Assembly: GCF_014851815.1 (NCBI RefSeq)
Contig: NZ_JACVAJ010000003.1
Span: 248,001-312,000 of the forward strand
Direction: 5' to 3'
Length of the DNA: 64,000 bases
Source of the DNA: Pseudoxanthomonas sp. PXM01
GTDB taxonomy: Bacteria; Pseudomonadota; Gammaproteobacteria; Xanthomonadales; Xanthomonadaceae
The notes beneath the pieces are model-generated. The model had not been told where the DNA came from, ran no database searches, and saw only the letters and a list, made by a program, of their open reading frames with translations. Shown here piece by piece: positions 45,063 through 53,256 of this stretch. How positions within the stretch are numbered: position 1 is the first letter of the stretch; every line of letters begins with the position of its first letter. A program made the translations under genes and the position numbers.

Positions 45063-46327
45063 GTCCTTCCCCTTCTTCTTCTTCCTCGCCGCAGACCGCC
45101 GATGTCGCGGTGATCGGCAGCGGTATCGTCGGCTTGTCGACGGCCCATCACCTGATGGATCGCGGGCTGTCCTGCCTGCTGATCGACGCCAAGGGGCCGG
45201 CGGGCGAGACCTCGTTCGGCAATGCCGGCTCCATCTCGGTCGGCAACGTGATGCCGCAATCCACGCCGGGCATCGTCACCAAGGCGTTGCGCATGCTGGC
45301 CAACCCGCTGGCGCCGCTGAAGCTGGATTGGGCCGTCAGCCCGTCCTATGCGCGCTGGCTACTGCAGTTCCTCAACCAGGGCCGGCTGCAGCATGTGGTG
45401 CCGATCATCGATGCCCTCAGTGCGATCAACACCGCCTCGCGCGCTGCCTGGCTGGATCTGGGCGAGCGGATCGGTGCGGGCGAACTGATCGGCCACACGG
45501 GCTACCTGCACGTCTACAGCGAGGACGCCACGTTCGAGAAGGGCGAGTGGGAACGTGGACTGATGCGCGAGCGCCGGGTCGCGTTCGACGTGCTCGATGC
45601 TGCCCAGCTGCGTGACCTCGAACCCAACATCGGCGCGGGCTTCCAGCGCGCGGTGTTCCAGCGTGATTCCCTGGCGATGCGCGATCCGGGCGAGTTCTGC
45701 CGGCGCCTGTTCGATGACCTGCGCGCGCGCGGGGCGGCATCGCTGACCGCCAGTGCGTCGGCGATCGCCAGGCACGGCGACGGCTACCGCGTCGATACCG
45801 ATCACGGCCCCGTGCATGCCGGCCGCGTGGTCGTGGCCGCGGGTGCGTGGAGCAACGCGCTGCTGCGTCCGTTCGGCTTGAAGATCCCGGTGATTCCCGC
45901 GCGCGGCTACCACCTGATGTACCCGCAGGCGTCAGCGGTGGTGCAGCGTCCCACGCTGTGGGCCGAGCGCTACATGGTGGTGTCGCCGATGCAGGCCGGC
46001 ATCCGCATGACCAGCATCAAGGAACTGACCGCGCTGGGCCGCGATCCGCACTACGCGCTGATCCATCGCCTCGATCCGGAAGCGCGCAAGCTGTTCCCGG
46101 GGATTACCGGCGAACCGGTATCGGAATGGGCAGGCAACCGCCCGTGCACGCCAGACTCGCTGCCCATCATCGACCGCGTGCCGGGCGAAGGAATTTTCGT
46201 CGCCACCGGCCACGGCCACCTTGGCCTGACACAGGGCCCGGTCACCGGCAGGCTGGTCGACCAGATGATGGCGGGCGATCGGCCGGAGATTCCGCTGGCG
46301 CCCTATGGGCTGGCGCGATTCGGGTAA
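45059..46327 (+). CDS. D-amino acid dehydrogenase (DadA-like FAD oxidoreductase)
   Basis: The 422-residue enzyme has the FAD-binding start VAVIGSGIVGLSTAHHL, the GETSFGNAGSIS loop typical of DadA, and the C-terminal GNRPCTPDSLPIID and ATGHGHLGLTQGP motifs. DadA-type enzymes oxidise D-alanine and other D-amino acids to 2-oxo acids, feeding electrons to the respiratory chain. Here it would consume the D-Ala made by the coupled VanX-type dipeptidase. Its ATG overlaps that gene's stop (ATGA). It ends the peptidoglycan-peptide region and is followed by a pair of inverted repeats. Confidence 0.9.
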   Translation: MSPSPSSSSSPQTADVAVIGSGIVGLSTAHHLMDRGLSCLLIDAKGPAGETSFGNAGSISVGNVMPQSTPGIVTKALRMLANPLAPLKLDWAVSPSYARWLLQFLNQGRLQHVVPIIDALSAINTASRAAWLDLGERIGAGELIGHTGYLHVYSEDATFEKGEWERGLMRERRVAFDVLDAAQLRDLEPNIGAGFQRAVFQRDSLAMRDPGEFCRRLFDDLRARGAASLTASASAIARHGDGYRVDTDHGPVHAGRVVVAAGAWSNALLRPFGLKIPVIPARGYHLMYPQASAVVQRPTLWAERYMVVSPMQAGIRMTSIKELTALGRDPHYALIHRLDPEARKLFPGITGEPVSEWAGNRPCTPDSLPIIDRVPGEGIFVATGHGHLGLTQGPVTGRLVDQMMAGDRPEIPLAPYGLARFG

Positions 46328-46341
46328 ATCCCGTTTGCTGC

Positions 46342-46368
46342 TGTGGGAGCGACGTGAGTCGCGATCGC
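46342..46368 (+). repeat. REP-like repeat, left copy
   Basis: The 27-bp element starts TGTGGGAGCGACGTGAGTCG and contains a small hairpin, GCGAC-GTGA-GTCGC (46349-46362). Elements of this GTGGGAGCGAC type are scattered widely in genomes of this group. An inverted partner lies at 46472. Confidence 0.75.
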
Positions 46369-46471
46369 GGCCCGATGGAGATACCGGTCTCGGATGGGGC
46401 GGATGAAGGCTGCAAGGGCGTTTTGCCGATGAGTCCTGCCTTGATGTGGGGCGTATCGGCCGTCAACGCGT

Positions 46472-46498
46472 GCGGTCGCGACTCACGTCGGTCCCACA
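46472..46498 (-). repeat. REP-like repeat, right copy (inverted)
   Basis: This copy reads GCGGTCGCGACTCACGTCGG and ends GTCCCACA, the reverse complement of the left copy apart from a few changes. The pair spans 157 bp between the DadA-like and trmL genes, the arrangement of a REP doublet mobilised by RAYT-type transposases. No such transposase is in the window. Confidence 0.72.
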
Positions 46499-46513
46499 AA
46501 AACGCCCGACAGG

Positions 46514-46993
46514 TCACGCACCGCCGACGAATCCTGCCTGTCGCCATGCCTCGAACACCACCACGGCCACCGTGTTGGACAGGTTGAGGCTGCGGTTGTT
46601 CGGGCGCATCGGCAGGCGGATGCGCTGGCCTTCGGGCACACCGTCCAGTACGTCCTGCGGCAGGCCGCGCGTTTCGGGGCCGAACAGGAAGGCATCGCCC
46701 GGACCGTAGGCGGGCTGGTCGTGGCGGACGCTGCCCCGCGTGCTCAGTGCGAACAGACGCGCAGGGCGGATGCGCTGCAGGGCCGCATCGAGCGAGGCGT
46801 GGACCTGCAGCGTGGCGTACTCGTGGTAGTCCAGGCCGGCGCGCTTGAGCTGCTTGTCTTCCAATGCGAACCCGAGCGGTTCGATCAGGTGCAGCCGCGC
46901 GCCGGTGTTCGCGCAGAGGCGGATGGCATTGCCGGTATTCGGGGGAATTTCCGGCTGGTACAGCAGGACGTCGATGTCCAGGGTGTCGGTCAT
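46514..46993 (-). CDS. trmL: tRNA (cytidine(34)-2'-O)-methyltransferase
   Basis: The 159-residue SPOUT-fold enzyme methylates the wobble position of tRNA-Leu isoacceptors. All three knot motifs are present: YQPEIPPNTGNAIRLCANTG, FLFGPETRGLP and IRLPMRPNNRSLNLSNTVAVV. Length is standard for TrmL (YibK). I prefer the ATG at 46993 because the family starts there; another ATG three codons upstream is possible. It is a single gene near the REP doublet. Confidence 0.94.
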   Translation of the reverse strand: MTDTLDIDVLLYQPEIPPNTGNAIRLCANTGARLHLIEPLGFALEDKQLKRAGLDYHEYATLQVHASLDAALQRIRPARLFALSTRGSVRHDQPAYGPGDAFLFGPETRGLPQDVLDGVPEGQRIRLPMRPNNRSLNLSNTVAVVVFEAWRQAGFVGGA

Positions 46994-47104
46994 GGCGCGC
47001 ATTCTACGCGGCGCTGCACGACCTCACGGGCGGGGTGTTGCGGTGGAACTCCGGCCGCAGCGGGCTTGCGCGATGACGCAGGTGAAGCGTGTGTTGCCTG
47101 CGTA

Positions 47105-47485
47105 TCAGCGCGAAGCCAGCTGGCCGGCCAGCACGCCCGCCTGCACCGCGATCTGCTGCATGTCCTCGGCCGACGGGCGCACGGTGACCACCGGCATGTC
47201 GATCACGCGAACCGCCTGCTGGGCGACGAACTGGGCCAGGTCTTCGGCGGTCGGCGTCACGGTGACCGTGGCCAGGTCGACGATCTTGGTGTCCTTGTAG
47301 GTGTTGTAGTGCGCCAGGTCTTCGGCGTTCGGCGTCACCGTCACGGTCGGCAGGTCGACGATGCGGGTGGTCTGGCTGGCGACGTTGTGGTTGTTGTCGG
47401 CGTGGGTGGCCGAGACGACCATGGCGCCGGCACACAGGGCGAACACGGCGGCGGCGGTCAGAGGGAGGAGGTTCTTGGCGTTCAT
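47105..47485 (-). CDS. Small exported protein with three internal repeats
   Basis: The 126-residue precursor has a signal peptide (LTAAAVFALCAGAMVVSATHA). The mature part is three imperfect repeats of about 27-29 residues built on one theme: RIVDLPTVTVTPNAEDLAHY, KIVDLATVTVTPTAEDLAQF and RVIDMPVVTVRPSAEDMQQI. Each pairs a short beta strand with a helix start. I know no named domain with this pattern. I chose the ATG at 47485 because GAGG precedes it at good spacing. The gene stands alone with a 397-bp AT-richer region upstream. Confidence 0.7.
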   Translation of the reverse strand: MNAKNLLPLTAAAVFALCAGAMVVSATHADNNHNVASQTTRIVDLPTVTVTPNAEDLAHYNTYKDTKIVDLATVTVTPTAEDLAQFVAQQAVRVIDMPVVTVRPSAEDMQQIAVQAGVLAGQLASR

Positions 47486-47882
47486 TGTCATGCCTCTGTA
47501 GTGATGTTGTTGGGTGGTGTGGTAGTAAGGTAGTACACCTAGACGGAGCGATCAAGCAAAACTTTTCGTTTTGGTGATTTGATTCAGGCTTCAGTCAGGT
47601 TTGCCGGGTGCTGCGCTTTCTTGTTCTTGGGAACGCAGAAACCATGCCAAACACAAGTTATTGATATTTCTGTATTTATTTCGCTTCCTGCGTGTCCGCT
47701 GTCCGAAACGTCTGTCCGTCCGGTGTCCGTCCTGCGTGAATCAAGACGGGCGGTGATGTTCGTTGTGACTGCGAACACGCCGCTTCGCCCCGCGCCCGGT
47801 CATTCCGGTGCGCAAGTGTTTGGATGCCGTTCAACTCGGAAACGTTGCGCTGTGTGCGGATCGGCGCAGCCAACGTTCAGTT
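47486..47882. other. AT-richer intergenic region
   Basis: This 397-bp gap between the repeat protein and the SDR gene has lower GC than its surroundings. It contains an inverted repeat CAAAAC-TTTTC-GTTTTG at 47557-47573, a likely promoter area for the repeat-protein gene. It also has an AT-rich stretch at 47655-47690 (TTATTGATATTTCTG) and several TGTCCG repeats at 47695-47735. I see no convincing gene; short frames here have poor codon use. Confidence 0.45.
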
Positions 47883-48587
47883 TCACCAGGGCAGCGGTCC
47901 ACCCTGCCAGTCGAGGAAGCGCCCGCTGTCTTCGGGCGTGAGGTGATCGATCACCTGCAGCAGGCCTGCCGCGGATTCCGCTACAGAGAGCGCGGCGTTG
48001 TCGCCGCCCATGTCGGTACGCACCCAGCCCGGATGCAGGGCGACGACCTTGATGCCGCGCGACGCCAAGGCCTGCGAGAGCAGCGACGTGACCATGTTCT
48101 GCGCGGCCTTGCCGATGGCGTAGCTGGGCGTGCGGAACTCCTGCCGCAACGCGATCGAACCGATCTCCGACGAGAGGTTGGCCACCACGGCCCCGTCCGC
48201 GAGTTGCGGCGCCAGCGCCTGCGTCAGCAGGAACGGGCCCGCGGCGTGGGTGTGGAAACTGGCGTCCAGATCGTCGGCGGCAACCTGGCCGAAGCGTTCG
48301 CCGCCGCGGAGCACGCCGGCGTTGTTGATGAGCAGGTGCAGTGGCTGCTCATCGGTGACCAGGGGCAGGTCGCGCAGCAGCGCATCGCGGCTGCGGGCAT
48401 CGGCCACGTCCAGCGGCAGCACGTGCAGGCGCCCCGGATGCTCGCCGGCCAGACGGTTCAACGCCGTCGCCTTGCCGGGGTGGCGGCAGGTCGCGACCAC
48501 ATGCCGCTGGCGGGCCAGCAACTGGGTGGCCAGTTCCAGTCCCAGGCCGCGGTTGGCCCCGGTCACCAGGCAGTGCTTGCGGTCCAT
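47883..48587 (-). CDS. SDR-family oxidoreductase
   Basis: The 234-residue short-chain dehydrogenase has the nucleotide-binding TGANRGLGLELA, the NNAGVL motif, catalytic Ser in VANLSSEIGS, and YAIGK with Tyr and Lys. The C-terminal GWVRTDMGGDNAALSVAESA resembles the sniffer/C-factor-like SDRs that act on carbonyl compounds. Substrate is unknown. An Arg in the loop after strand 2 (TCRHPGK) suggests NADPH. It is a single gene, divergent from the M16 peptidase gene. Confidence 0.86.
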   Translation of the reverse strand: MDRKHCLVTGANRGLGLELATQLLARQRHVVATCRHPGKATALNRLAGEHPGRLHVLPLDVADARSRDALLRDLPLVTDEQPLHLLINNAGVLRGGERFGQVAADDLDASFHTHAAGPFLLTQALAPQLADGAVVANLSSEIGSIALRQEFRTPSYAIGKAAQNMVTSLLSQALASRGIKVVALHPGWVRTDMGGDNAALSVAESAAGLLQVIDHLTPEDSGRFLDWQGGPLPW

Positions 48588-48725
48588 GTCGCCTCCACGG
48601 GGTCGGTGGCCATGCGCCGGCGGTACCCATGCCGTTGGTCATGGCTTGTGGCCTAGTGTAATGACCGCGGGCGGCGGCTAGCATCGACGGTTCTGCAGGC
48701 CCATTCAGTAGTCAAAGGAGTGTCC

Positions 48726-51590
48726 ATGTCCCTTTCCCGCCGGCCCCGTGCCGCCCTGCTCGCCGTTGCCCTGTCCGCCGCCCTCGGAGGCCTGGCGTAC
48801 GCACCGGCCCCGACGTATGCGAAGCCGGCCGCCGGCGCGGACATCGTGATCCCCTACGAGGAATTCACCCTGCCGAACGGGCTGCGGGTGATCGTGCACA
48901 CCGATCGCAAGGCGCCGATCGTGGCCGTCAACATCTGGTACCACGTGGGAAGCAAGAACGAGACCCCGGGCCGTACCGGTTTCGCGCACCTGTTCGAACA
49001 CCTGATGTTCCAGGGCAGCGAAAACCATGACGGCGAGTTCTTCACTCCGTTCGAGCTGGTCGGCGCCACCGACCAGAACGGCACCACCAACCAGGACCGC
49101 ACCAACTACTTCCAGAACGTGCCGACCACCGCGCTCGACATGGCGCTGTGGATGGAGTCCGACCGCATGGGCCACCTGCTCGGCGCGATCGACCAGAAGG
49201 CGCTCGACGAGCAGCGCGGCGTGGTGCAGAACGAAAAGCGCCAGGGCGAGAACCAGCCCTACGGCCGCCGCATCAGCGCGCGCATGTTCGAGGCGCTGTA
49301 TCCCGCCGGCCATCCCTACAGCTGGCAGACCATCGGCTCGATGGCCGATCTCGACGCCGCCACGCTGGACGACGTGAAGACCTGGTTCCGCAGCTGGTAT
49401 GGCCCGAACAACGCGGTGCTGGTGCTGGCCGGCGACATCGACGTCGCCACCGCGAAGGAGAAGGTCACCCGCTACTTCGGCGACATCCCGGCCAGCGCCA
49501 CGCTGGCGGACATGAAGACCAACATCCCCACGCACGCCAAGGACACCCGCGAGACCATCCCGGACCGCGTGCCGCAGGTGCGTGTCTACCGCGCCTGGCC
49601 CGTCGCCGAGATGGGCACGAAGGACGCCACGCTGCTCGACCTGTTCGCGCAAGTGCTCGGCGGCAGCGCCGCTTCGCGCTTCGACACGCGGCTGGTGCAC
49701 GGCGAGAAGATCGCCGACCAGGCGTCCGCCTACCAGTGGAGCAGCGAGATCAGCGGCACCTTCTTCCTGATGTCCACGGTCAAGGAAGGCGTCGATCCGG
49801 CCAAGGTCGAGGCGGCGCTGGACGAGGAACTCAAGCGCCTGATCACCCAGGGGCCGACGGCCGAGGAACTGGAGCGCGCTCGCGTCTCCGGCGTGGCCGG
49901 CTTCGTGCGCGGCATCGAGCGCATCGGCGGCTTCGGCGGCAAGTCCGACGTGCTGGCCTCGTGCGCCGTCTACCAGAGCAAGCCGGACTGCTACAAGGAC
50001 GACCTGGCCATCTACGCCAGCGCGACCCCGGCCGAGGTCCAGGCCGCGGCCAGGAAGTGGCTGAGCGGCGGCTCGCACACCATCCTCGTGCAGCCGAGCG
50101 AAACGCCCGCCTCGGCCCTGCCGGAGACCGTGTTCGCCGCACCGGCCACCAGGCCGGCGGCCACGCCGAAGGTCGATCCGAAGTTCAAGACCACGCCCAG
50201 CACGGTCGACCGGAAGGCCGGCGTGCCGAAGACCACCACGTTCCCCGACCTGAAGTTCCCTGCCGTGCAGCGCGCCACGCTGTCCAACGGCATGCAGGTC
50301 ACGCTGGCCGAACGCCATGAAACGCCCGTGGTGCAGTTCAACGTCGAGTTCCCCGGCGGTTACGCCGCCGACGTCGGCAAGAAGCTCGGCACCGCCAGCT
50401 TCGCGCTGCAGATGATGGACGAAGGGGCCGGCGAGTACGGCGCGCTTGATTTCGCCGCCCGCAAGGAAGCGCTGGGGGCGGAACTGACGACCGGTGCCGG
50501 GCTGGATTCGGCCTCGGTCGGCCTGTCGGCATTGACCGACAAGCTGGCGCCGTCGCTGGACCTGCTGGCCGACGTGCTGCGTCGTCCGACCTTCGCCACG
50601 GGCGAAGTGGAGCGTGTGCGCGCCACCTGGATCGCCGGCATCAAGCAGGAGAAGGCCCGCCCGCAGACCGCCGCGCTGCGCACGCTGCCGCCGCTGCTGT
50701 ACGGCGCGGGCCATCCGTATGCCATCCCGTTCACCGGCTCGGGCACGGAAGCATCGATCGCCTCGCTGACCCGCGACGATCTGGTCGCCTTCCATCGCGA
50801 CTGGCTGCAGCCGTCGCAGGCGCGCATCACCATCGTCGGCGACACCACGCTGGCCGAGATCGTGCCGCTGCTGGAAGCCCGCCTGGGCGACTGGAAGGCG
50901 GCGCCGAATGCGCCGAAGCTGGCCGCCGTGCCGAAGGTCGCCAACGCGGCCAAGGCGCGCGTGTTCCTGATCGACCAGCCCGGTGCCATCCAGTCGAACG
51001 TCTATGCCGCGCAGCTGGTGCCGCCCACCGGCGACGCCGGCACCATCGATTTCGACTTCGCCAACGGCGTGCTGGGCGGACAGTTCAGCTCGCGCCTCAA
51101 CATGAACCTGCGCGAGGACAAGCACTGGGCGTACGGCTCCTACAGCGGTGCCCGCAACTCGCTCGGCCAGCGCCCCTGGTGGGCCAGCGCCGCCGTGCAG
51201 AGCGACCGCACGGCCGACTCGATGAAGGAACTGCAGAAGGAAATCAGCGAGTTCGCCACCGGCCAGGCCCCGGCCAAGCCCGACGAGATCACCAAGATCC
51301 GCGCGGCGAACACGCTGGAACTGCCGGGTGCCTACGAGACCGCGTCCGCCGTGCTGGGCCAGATCGCCTCCAACCAGCGCTATGGCCGGCCGGACGACTA
51401 CATCGTGCAGTACAAGGCGCGCAACGAGGCGATCGGTGCGGCCGACGTCGCCAAGGCTGCCGGCACGTTGTCGCCGTCCTCGCTGACCTGGGTGGTGGTC
51501 GGTGACCTGTCCAAGGTCGGCGAGTCGGTCCGCGCGCTGCAACTGGGCGACGCCGTCGAGCTGGACGCCGACGGCAACATCAAGAAGTAA
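48726..51590 (+). CDS. M16-family zinc metallopeptidase (insulinase-like), exported
   Basis: The 954-residue precursor has a signal peptide (AALLAVALSAALGGLAYA) and two M16 halves. The first half holds the inverted zinc motif HLFEH (His88, Glu91, His92) and a downstream Glu in EQRGVVQNEKRQ. The second half (from about residue 515, TLSNGMQVTLAERHETP) has lost the motif, as is usual for the inactive partner half in single-chain enzymes. It should act as a periplasmic peptidase. The ATG at 48726 follows AAAGGAG at good spacing, better than a GTG two codons earlier. A 13-bp hairpin follows the gene. Confidence 0.9.
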   Translation: MSLSRRPRAALLAVALSAALGGLAYAPAPTYAKPAAGADIVIPYEEFTLPNGLRVIVHTDRKAPIVAVNIWYHVGSKNETPGRTGFAHLFEHLMFQGSENHDGEFFTPFELVGATDQNGTTNQDRTNYFQNVPTTALDMALWMESDRMGHLLGAIDQKALDEQRGVVQNEKRQGENQPYGRRISARMFEALYPAGHPYSWQTIGSMADLDAATLDDVKTWFRSWYGPNNAVLVLAGDIDVATAKEKVTRYFGDIPASATLADMKTNIPTHAKDTRETIPDRVPQVRVYRAWPVAEMGTKDATLLDLFAQVLGGSAASRFDTRLVHGEKIADQASAYQWSSEISGTFFLMSTVKEGVDPAKVEAALDEELKRLITQGPTAEELERARVSGVAGFVRGIERIGGFGGKSDVLASCAVYQSKPDCYKDDLAIYASATPAEVQAAARKWLSGGSHTILVQPSETPASALPETVFAAPATRPAATPKVDPKFKTTPSTVDRKAGVPKTTTFPDLKFPAVQRATLSNGMQVTLAERHETPVVQFNVEFPGGYAADVGKKLGTASFALQMMDEGAGEYGALDFAARKEALGAELTTGAGLDSASVGLSALTDKLAPSLDLLADVLRRPTFATGEVERVRATWIAGIKQEKARPQTAALRTLPPLLYGAGHPYAIPFTGSGTEASIASLTRDDLVAFHRDWLQPSQARITIVGDTTLAEIVPLLEARLGDWKAAPNAPKLAAVPKVANAAKARVFLIDQPGAIQSNVYAAQLVPPTGDAGTIDFDFANGVLGGQFSSRLNMNLREDKHWAYGSYSGARNSLGQRPWWASAAVQSDRTADSMKELQKEISEFATGQAPAKPDEITKIRAANTLELPGAYETASAVLGQIASNQRYGRPDDYIVQYKARNEAIGAADVAKAAGTLSPSSLTWVVVGDLSKVGESVRALQLGDAVELDADGNIKK

Positions 51591-51627
51591 GCCGCGCCTG
51601 CGACGTCGCCGGTCGACGTCTTCCGTT

Positions 51628-51658
51628 CCCGTTCCCCGGCCTGATGCCGGGGAACGGG
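51628..51658 (+). terminator. Hairpin after the M16 peptidase
   Basis: CCCGTTCCCCGGC (51628-51640) pairs perfectly over 13 bp with GCCGGGGAACGGG (51646-51658) around a five-base loop, 37 bp after the stop. There is no T-run, but the stem is very stable. Confidence 0.6.
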
Positions 51659-51731
51659 GCGGCGCATGGCCCGGATCGATTCATCCGGCATCGGCCAGAA
51701 TGGCCACGACTCACACTCCAAGGTGACCCCG

Positions 51732-52049
51732 ATGCGTCTCGTCCTGATTGCTGCCGCGTCCACGCTGCTGTTGTCCGCCTGCACCTGGGTGCACCTGGCG
51801 CCGGAGGCCAAGACCGTGCGCGTGGTTCCGGCAGGCGCCGCCCCCACCGGCTGCGAGAAGCGCAGCGAGATCACCGTGAAGGTGCCGGGCAGCGTCGCGT
51901 TCTATGACCGCAATACCCTGCGCGTGCGGGACGAACTGGAAACCCTGGCCCGCAACGAGGCGCCGGGCGTCCAGGCCGACACCCTGCAGCCCCTGGGCGA
52001 CCCCGCCGACGGCGAGCAACGGTTCGCGGCCTTCCGTTGCGGCCGATAA
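51732..52049 (+). CDS. DUF4156-type lipoprotein
   Basis: The 105-residue precursor begins MRLVLIAAASTLLLSAC, with lipobox LSAC. The short mature domain has VRVVPAGAAPTGCEKRSEITVK, then FYDRNTLRVRDELETLARNEAPG and ends FAAFRCGR, with two cysteines that may pair. This matches the DUF4156 family of small envelope lipoproteins, function unknown. I chose the ATG at 51732 because the signal peptide begins there. It lies 141 bp after the M16 peptidase. Confidence 0.8.
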   Translation: MRLVLIAAASTLLLSACTWVHLAPEAKTVRVVPAGAAPTGCEKRSEITVKVPGSVAFYDRNTLRVRDELETLARNEAPGVQADTLQPLGDPADGEQRFAAFRCGR

Positions 52050-52172
52050 AACGTGAACTGAGTCACATTTGAGGCGGAGCCTCGCGGGTCCAGCGTCCCC
52101 GTAAAGATGCGGTGAAGGCGGGAAGCCGTTACCCTTGTCGGCCCCTTCGCCTGAGCCTTGGCGCTAACCTCG

Positions 52173-53189
52173 ATGCTCTTCAAGAATGTCTCCATCGCGG
52201 GACTGGCGCATATCGATGCGCCGCACACGCTGACGTCCGCTGAAATCAACGCCCGTCTGCAGCCCACGCTCGACCGCCTGGGCATCAAGACCGACGTGTT
52301 GAACGACGTGGCCGGCGTGCATGCCCGCCGCCTGTGGGACGCCGACGTGCAGGCCTCCGACGCCGCCACGCTCGCCGCCAGGAAGGCGCTGGAAGATGCC
52401 GGCATCGGCGCCGACAAGGTCGGCCTGGTGGTCAACACCTCGGTCAGCCGCGACTACCTGGAACCGTCCACGGCCAGCATCGTCTGCGGCAACCTGGGCG
52501 TGGGCGACCACTGCCAGACCTTCGACGTGGCCAACGCCTGCCTGGCCTTCATCAACGGCATGGACATCGCCGCCCGCATGCTCGAGCGCGACGAGATCGA
52601 CTACGCGCTGGTCGTCGACGGCGAGACCGCCAACCTGGTCTACGAGAAGACCATCGAGCGCCTCAACGCCCCCGACGTCACCGAACAGCAGTTCCGCGAC
52701 GAACTGGCCGCCCTCACCCTGGGCTGCGGCGCCGTGGCGATGGTGCTGACGCGCCGCGCGCTGGCGCCGGAAGCGCCGCGCTACAAGGGCGGCGTGACCC
52801 GCTCGGCGACCGAGTGGAACAAGCTCTGCCGCGGCAACCTGGACCGCATGGTCACCGATACCCGCATGCTGCTGATCGAGGGCATGAAGCTGGCCAACAA
52901 GACCTTCGCCGCCGCCAAGGTCGCGCTGGGCTGGGCGGTGGACGAACTGGACCAGTTCGTCATCCACCAGGTCAGCCGCCCGCACACGCAGGCATTCGTG
53001 AAGTCCTTCGGCATCGACCCGCAGAAGGTCATGACCATCTTCACCGAACACGGCAACATCGGCCCGGCCAGCGTGCCGATCGTGCTGAGCAAGCTGAAGG
53101 AACTGGGCAAACTGAAGAAGGGCGACCGCATCGCGCTGCTCGGCATCGGCTCGGGCCTGAACTGCACGATGGCCGAGGTGGAGTGGTAA
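52173..53189 (+). CDS. oleA: OleA, acyl-CoA head-to-head condensing enzyme
   Basis: The 338-residue thiolase-superfamily enzyme joins two fatty acyl-CoAs in a head-to-head Claisen condensation to a 2-alkyl-3-ketoacid, the first step of long-chain olefin synthesis. Catalytic Cys123 lies in FDVANACLAFINGM, the OleA-specific Glu97 in SRDYLEPST, and the His and Asn in FVIHQVSRPH and EHGNIGPASVP. Length and sequence follow the Xanthomonas campestris enzyme closely. I use the ATG at 52173, which gives the conserved MLFKNVSIAG. A strong terminator separates it from oleB. Confidence 0.96.
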   Translation: MLFKNVSIAGLAHIDAPHTLTSAEINARLQPTLDRLGIKTDVLNDVAGVHARRLWDADVQASDAATLAARKALEDAGIGADKVGLVVNTSVSRDYLEPSTASIVCGNLGVGDHCQTFDVANACLAFINGMDIAARMLERDEIDYALVVDGETANLVYEKTIERLNAPDVTEQQFRDELAALTLGCGAVAMVLTRRALAPEAPRYKGGVTRSATEWNKLCRGNLDRMVTDTRMLLIEGMKLANKTFAAAKVALGWAVDELDQFVIHQVSRPHTQAFVKSFGIDPQKVMTIFTEHGNIGPASVPIVLSKLKELGKLKKGDRIALLGIGSGLNCTMAEVEW

Positions 53190-53212
53190 TCCCACCCCGC
53201 ATGAGCCTTCCA

Positions 53213-53239
53213 GGGGCCGGTTCGCCGGCCCTTTTCTTT
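53213..53239 (+). terminator. Rho-independent terminator between oleA and oleB
   Basis: GGGCCGG-TTCG-CCGGCCC (53214-53231) is followed by TTTTCTTT, a textbook intrinsic terminator. It lies 24 bp after oleA and ends 17 bp before the oleB ATG. OleA could therefore be made in excess over OleB unless oleB has its own promoter. Confidence 0.85.
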
Positions 53240-53256
53240 GACGGCGGCGACGCACG

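Noticed and set aside
47579-47941. A 120-codon plus-strand frame in the gap before the SDR gene.
   Set aside because: Codon use is poor, there is no ribosome site or domain, and it overlaps the end of the SDR gene.
48705-51542. A 945-codon minus-strand frame opposite the M16 peptidase.
   Set aside because: It is a shadow of the peptidase gene; the composition is Arg/Gly/Val-rich without motifs.
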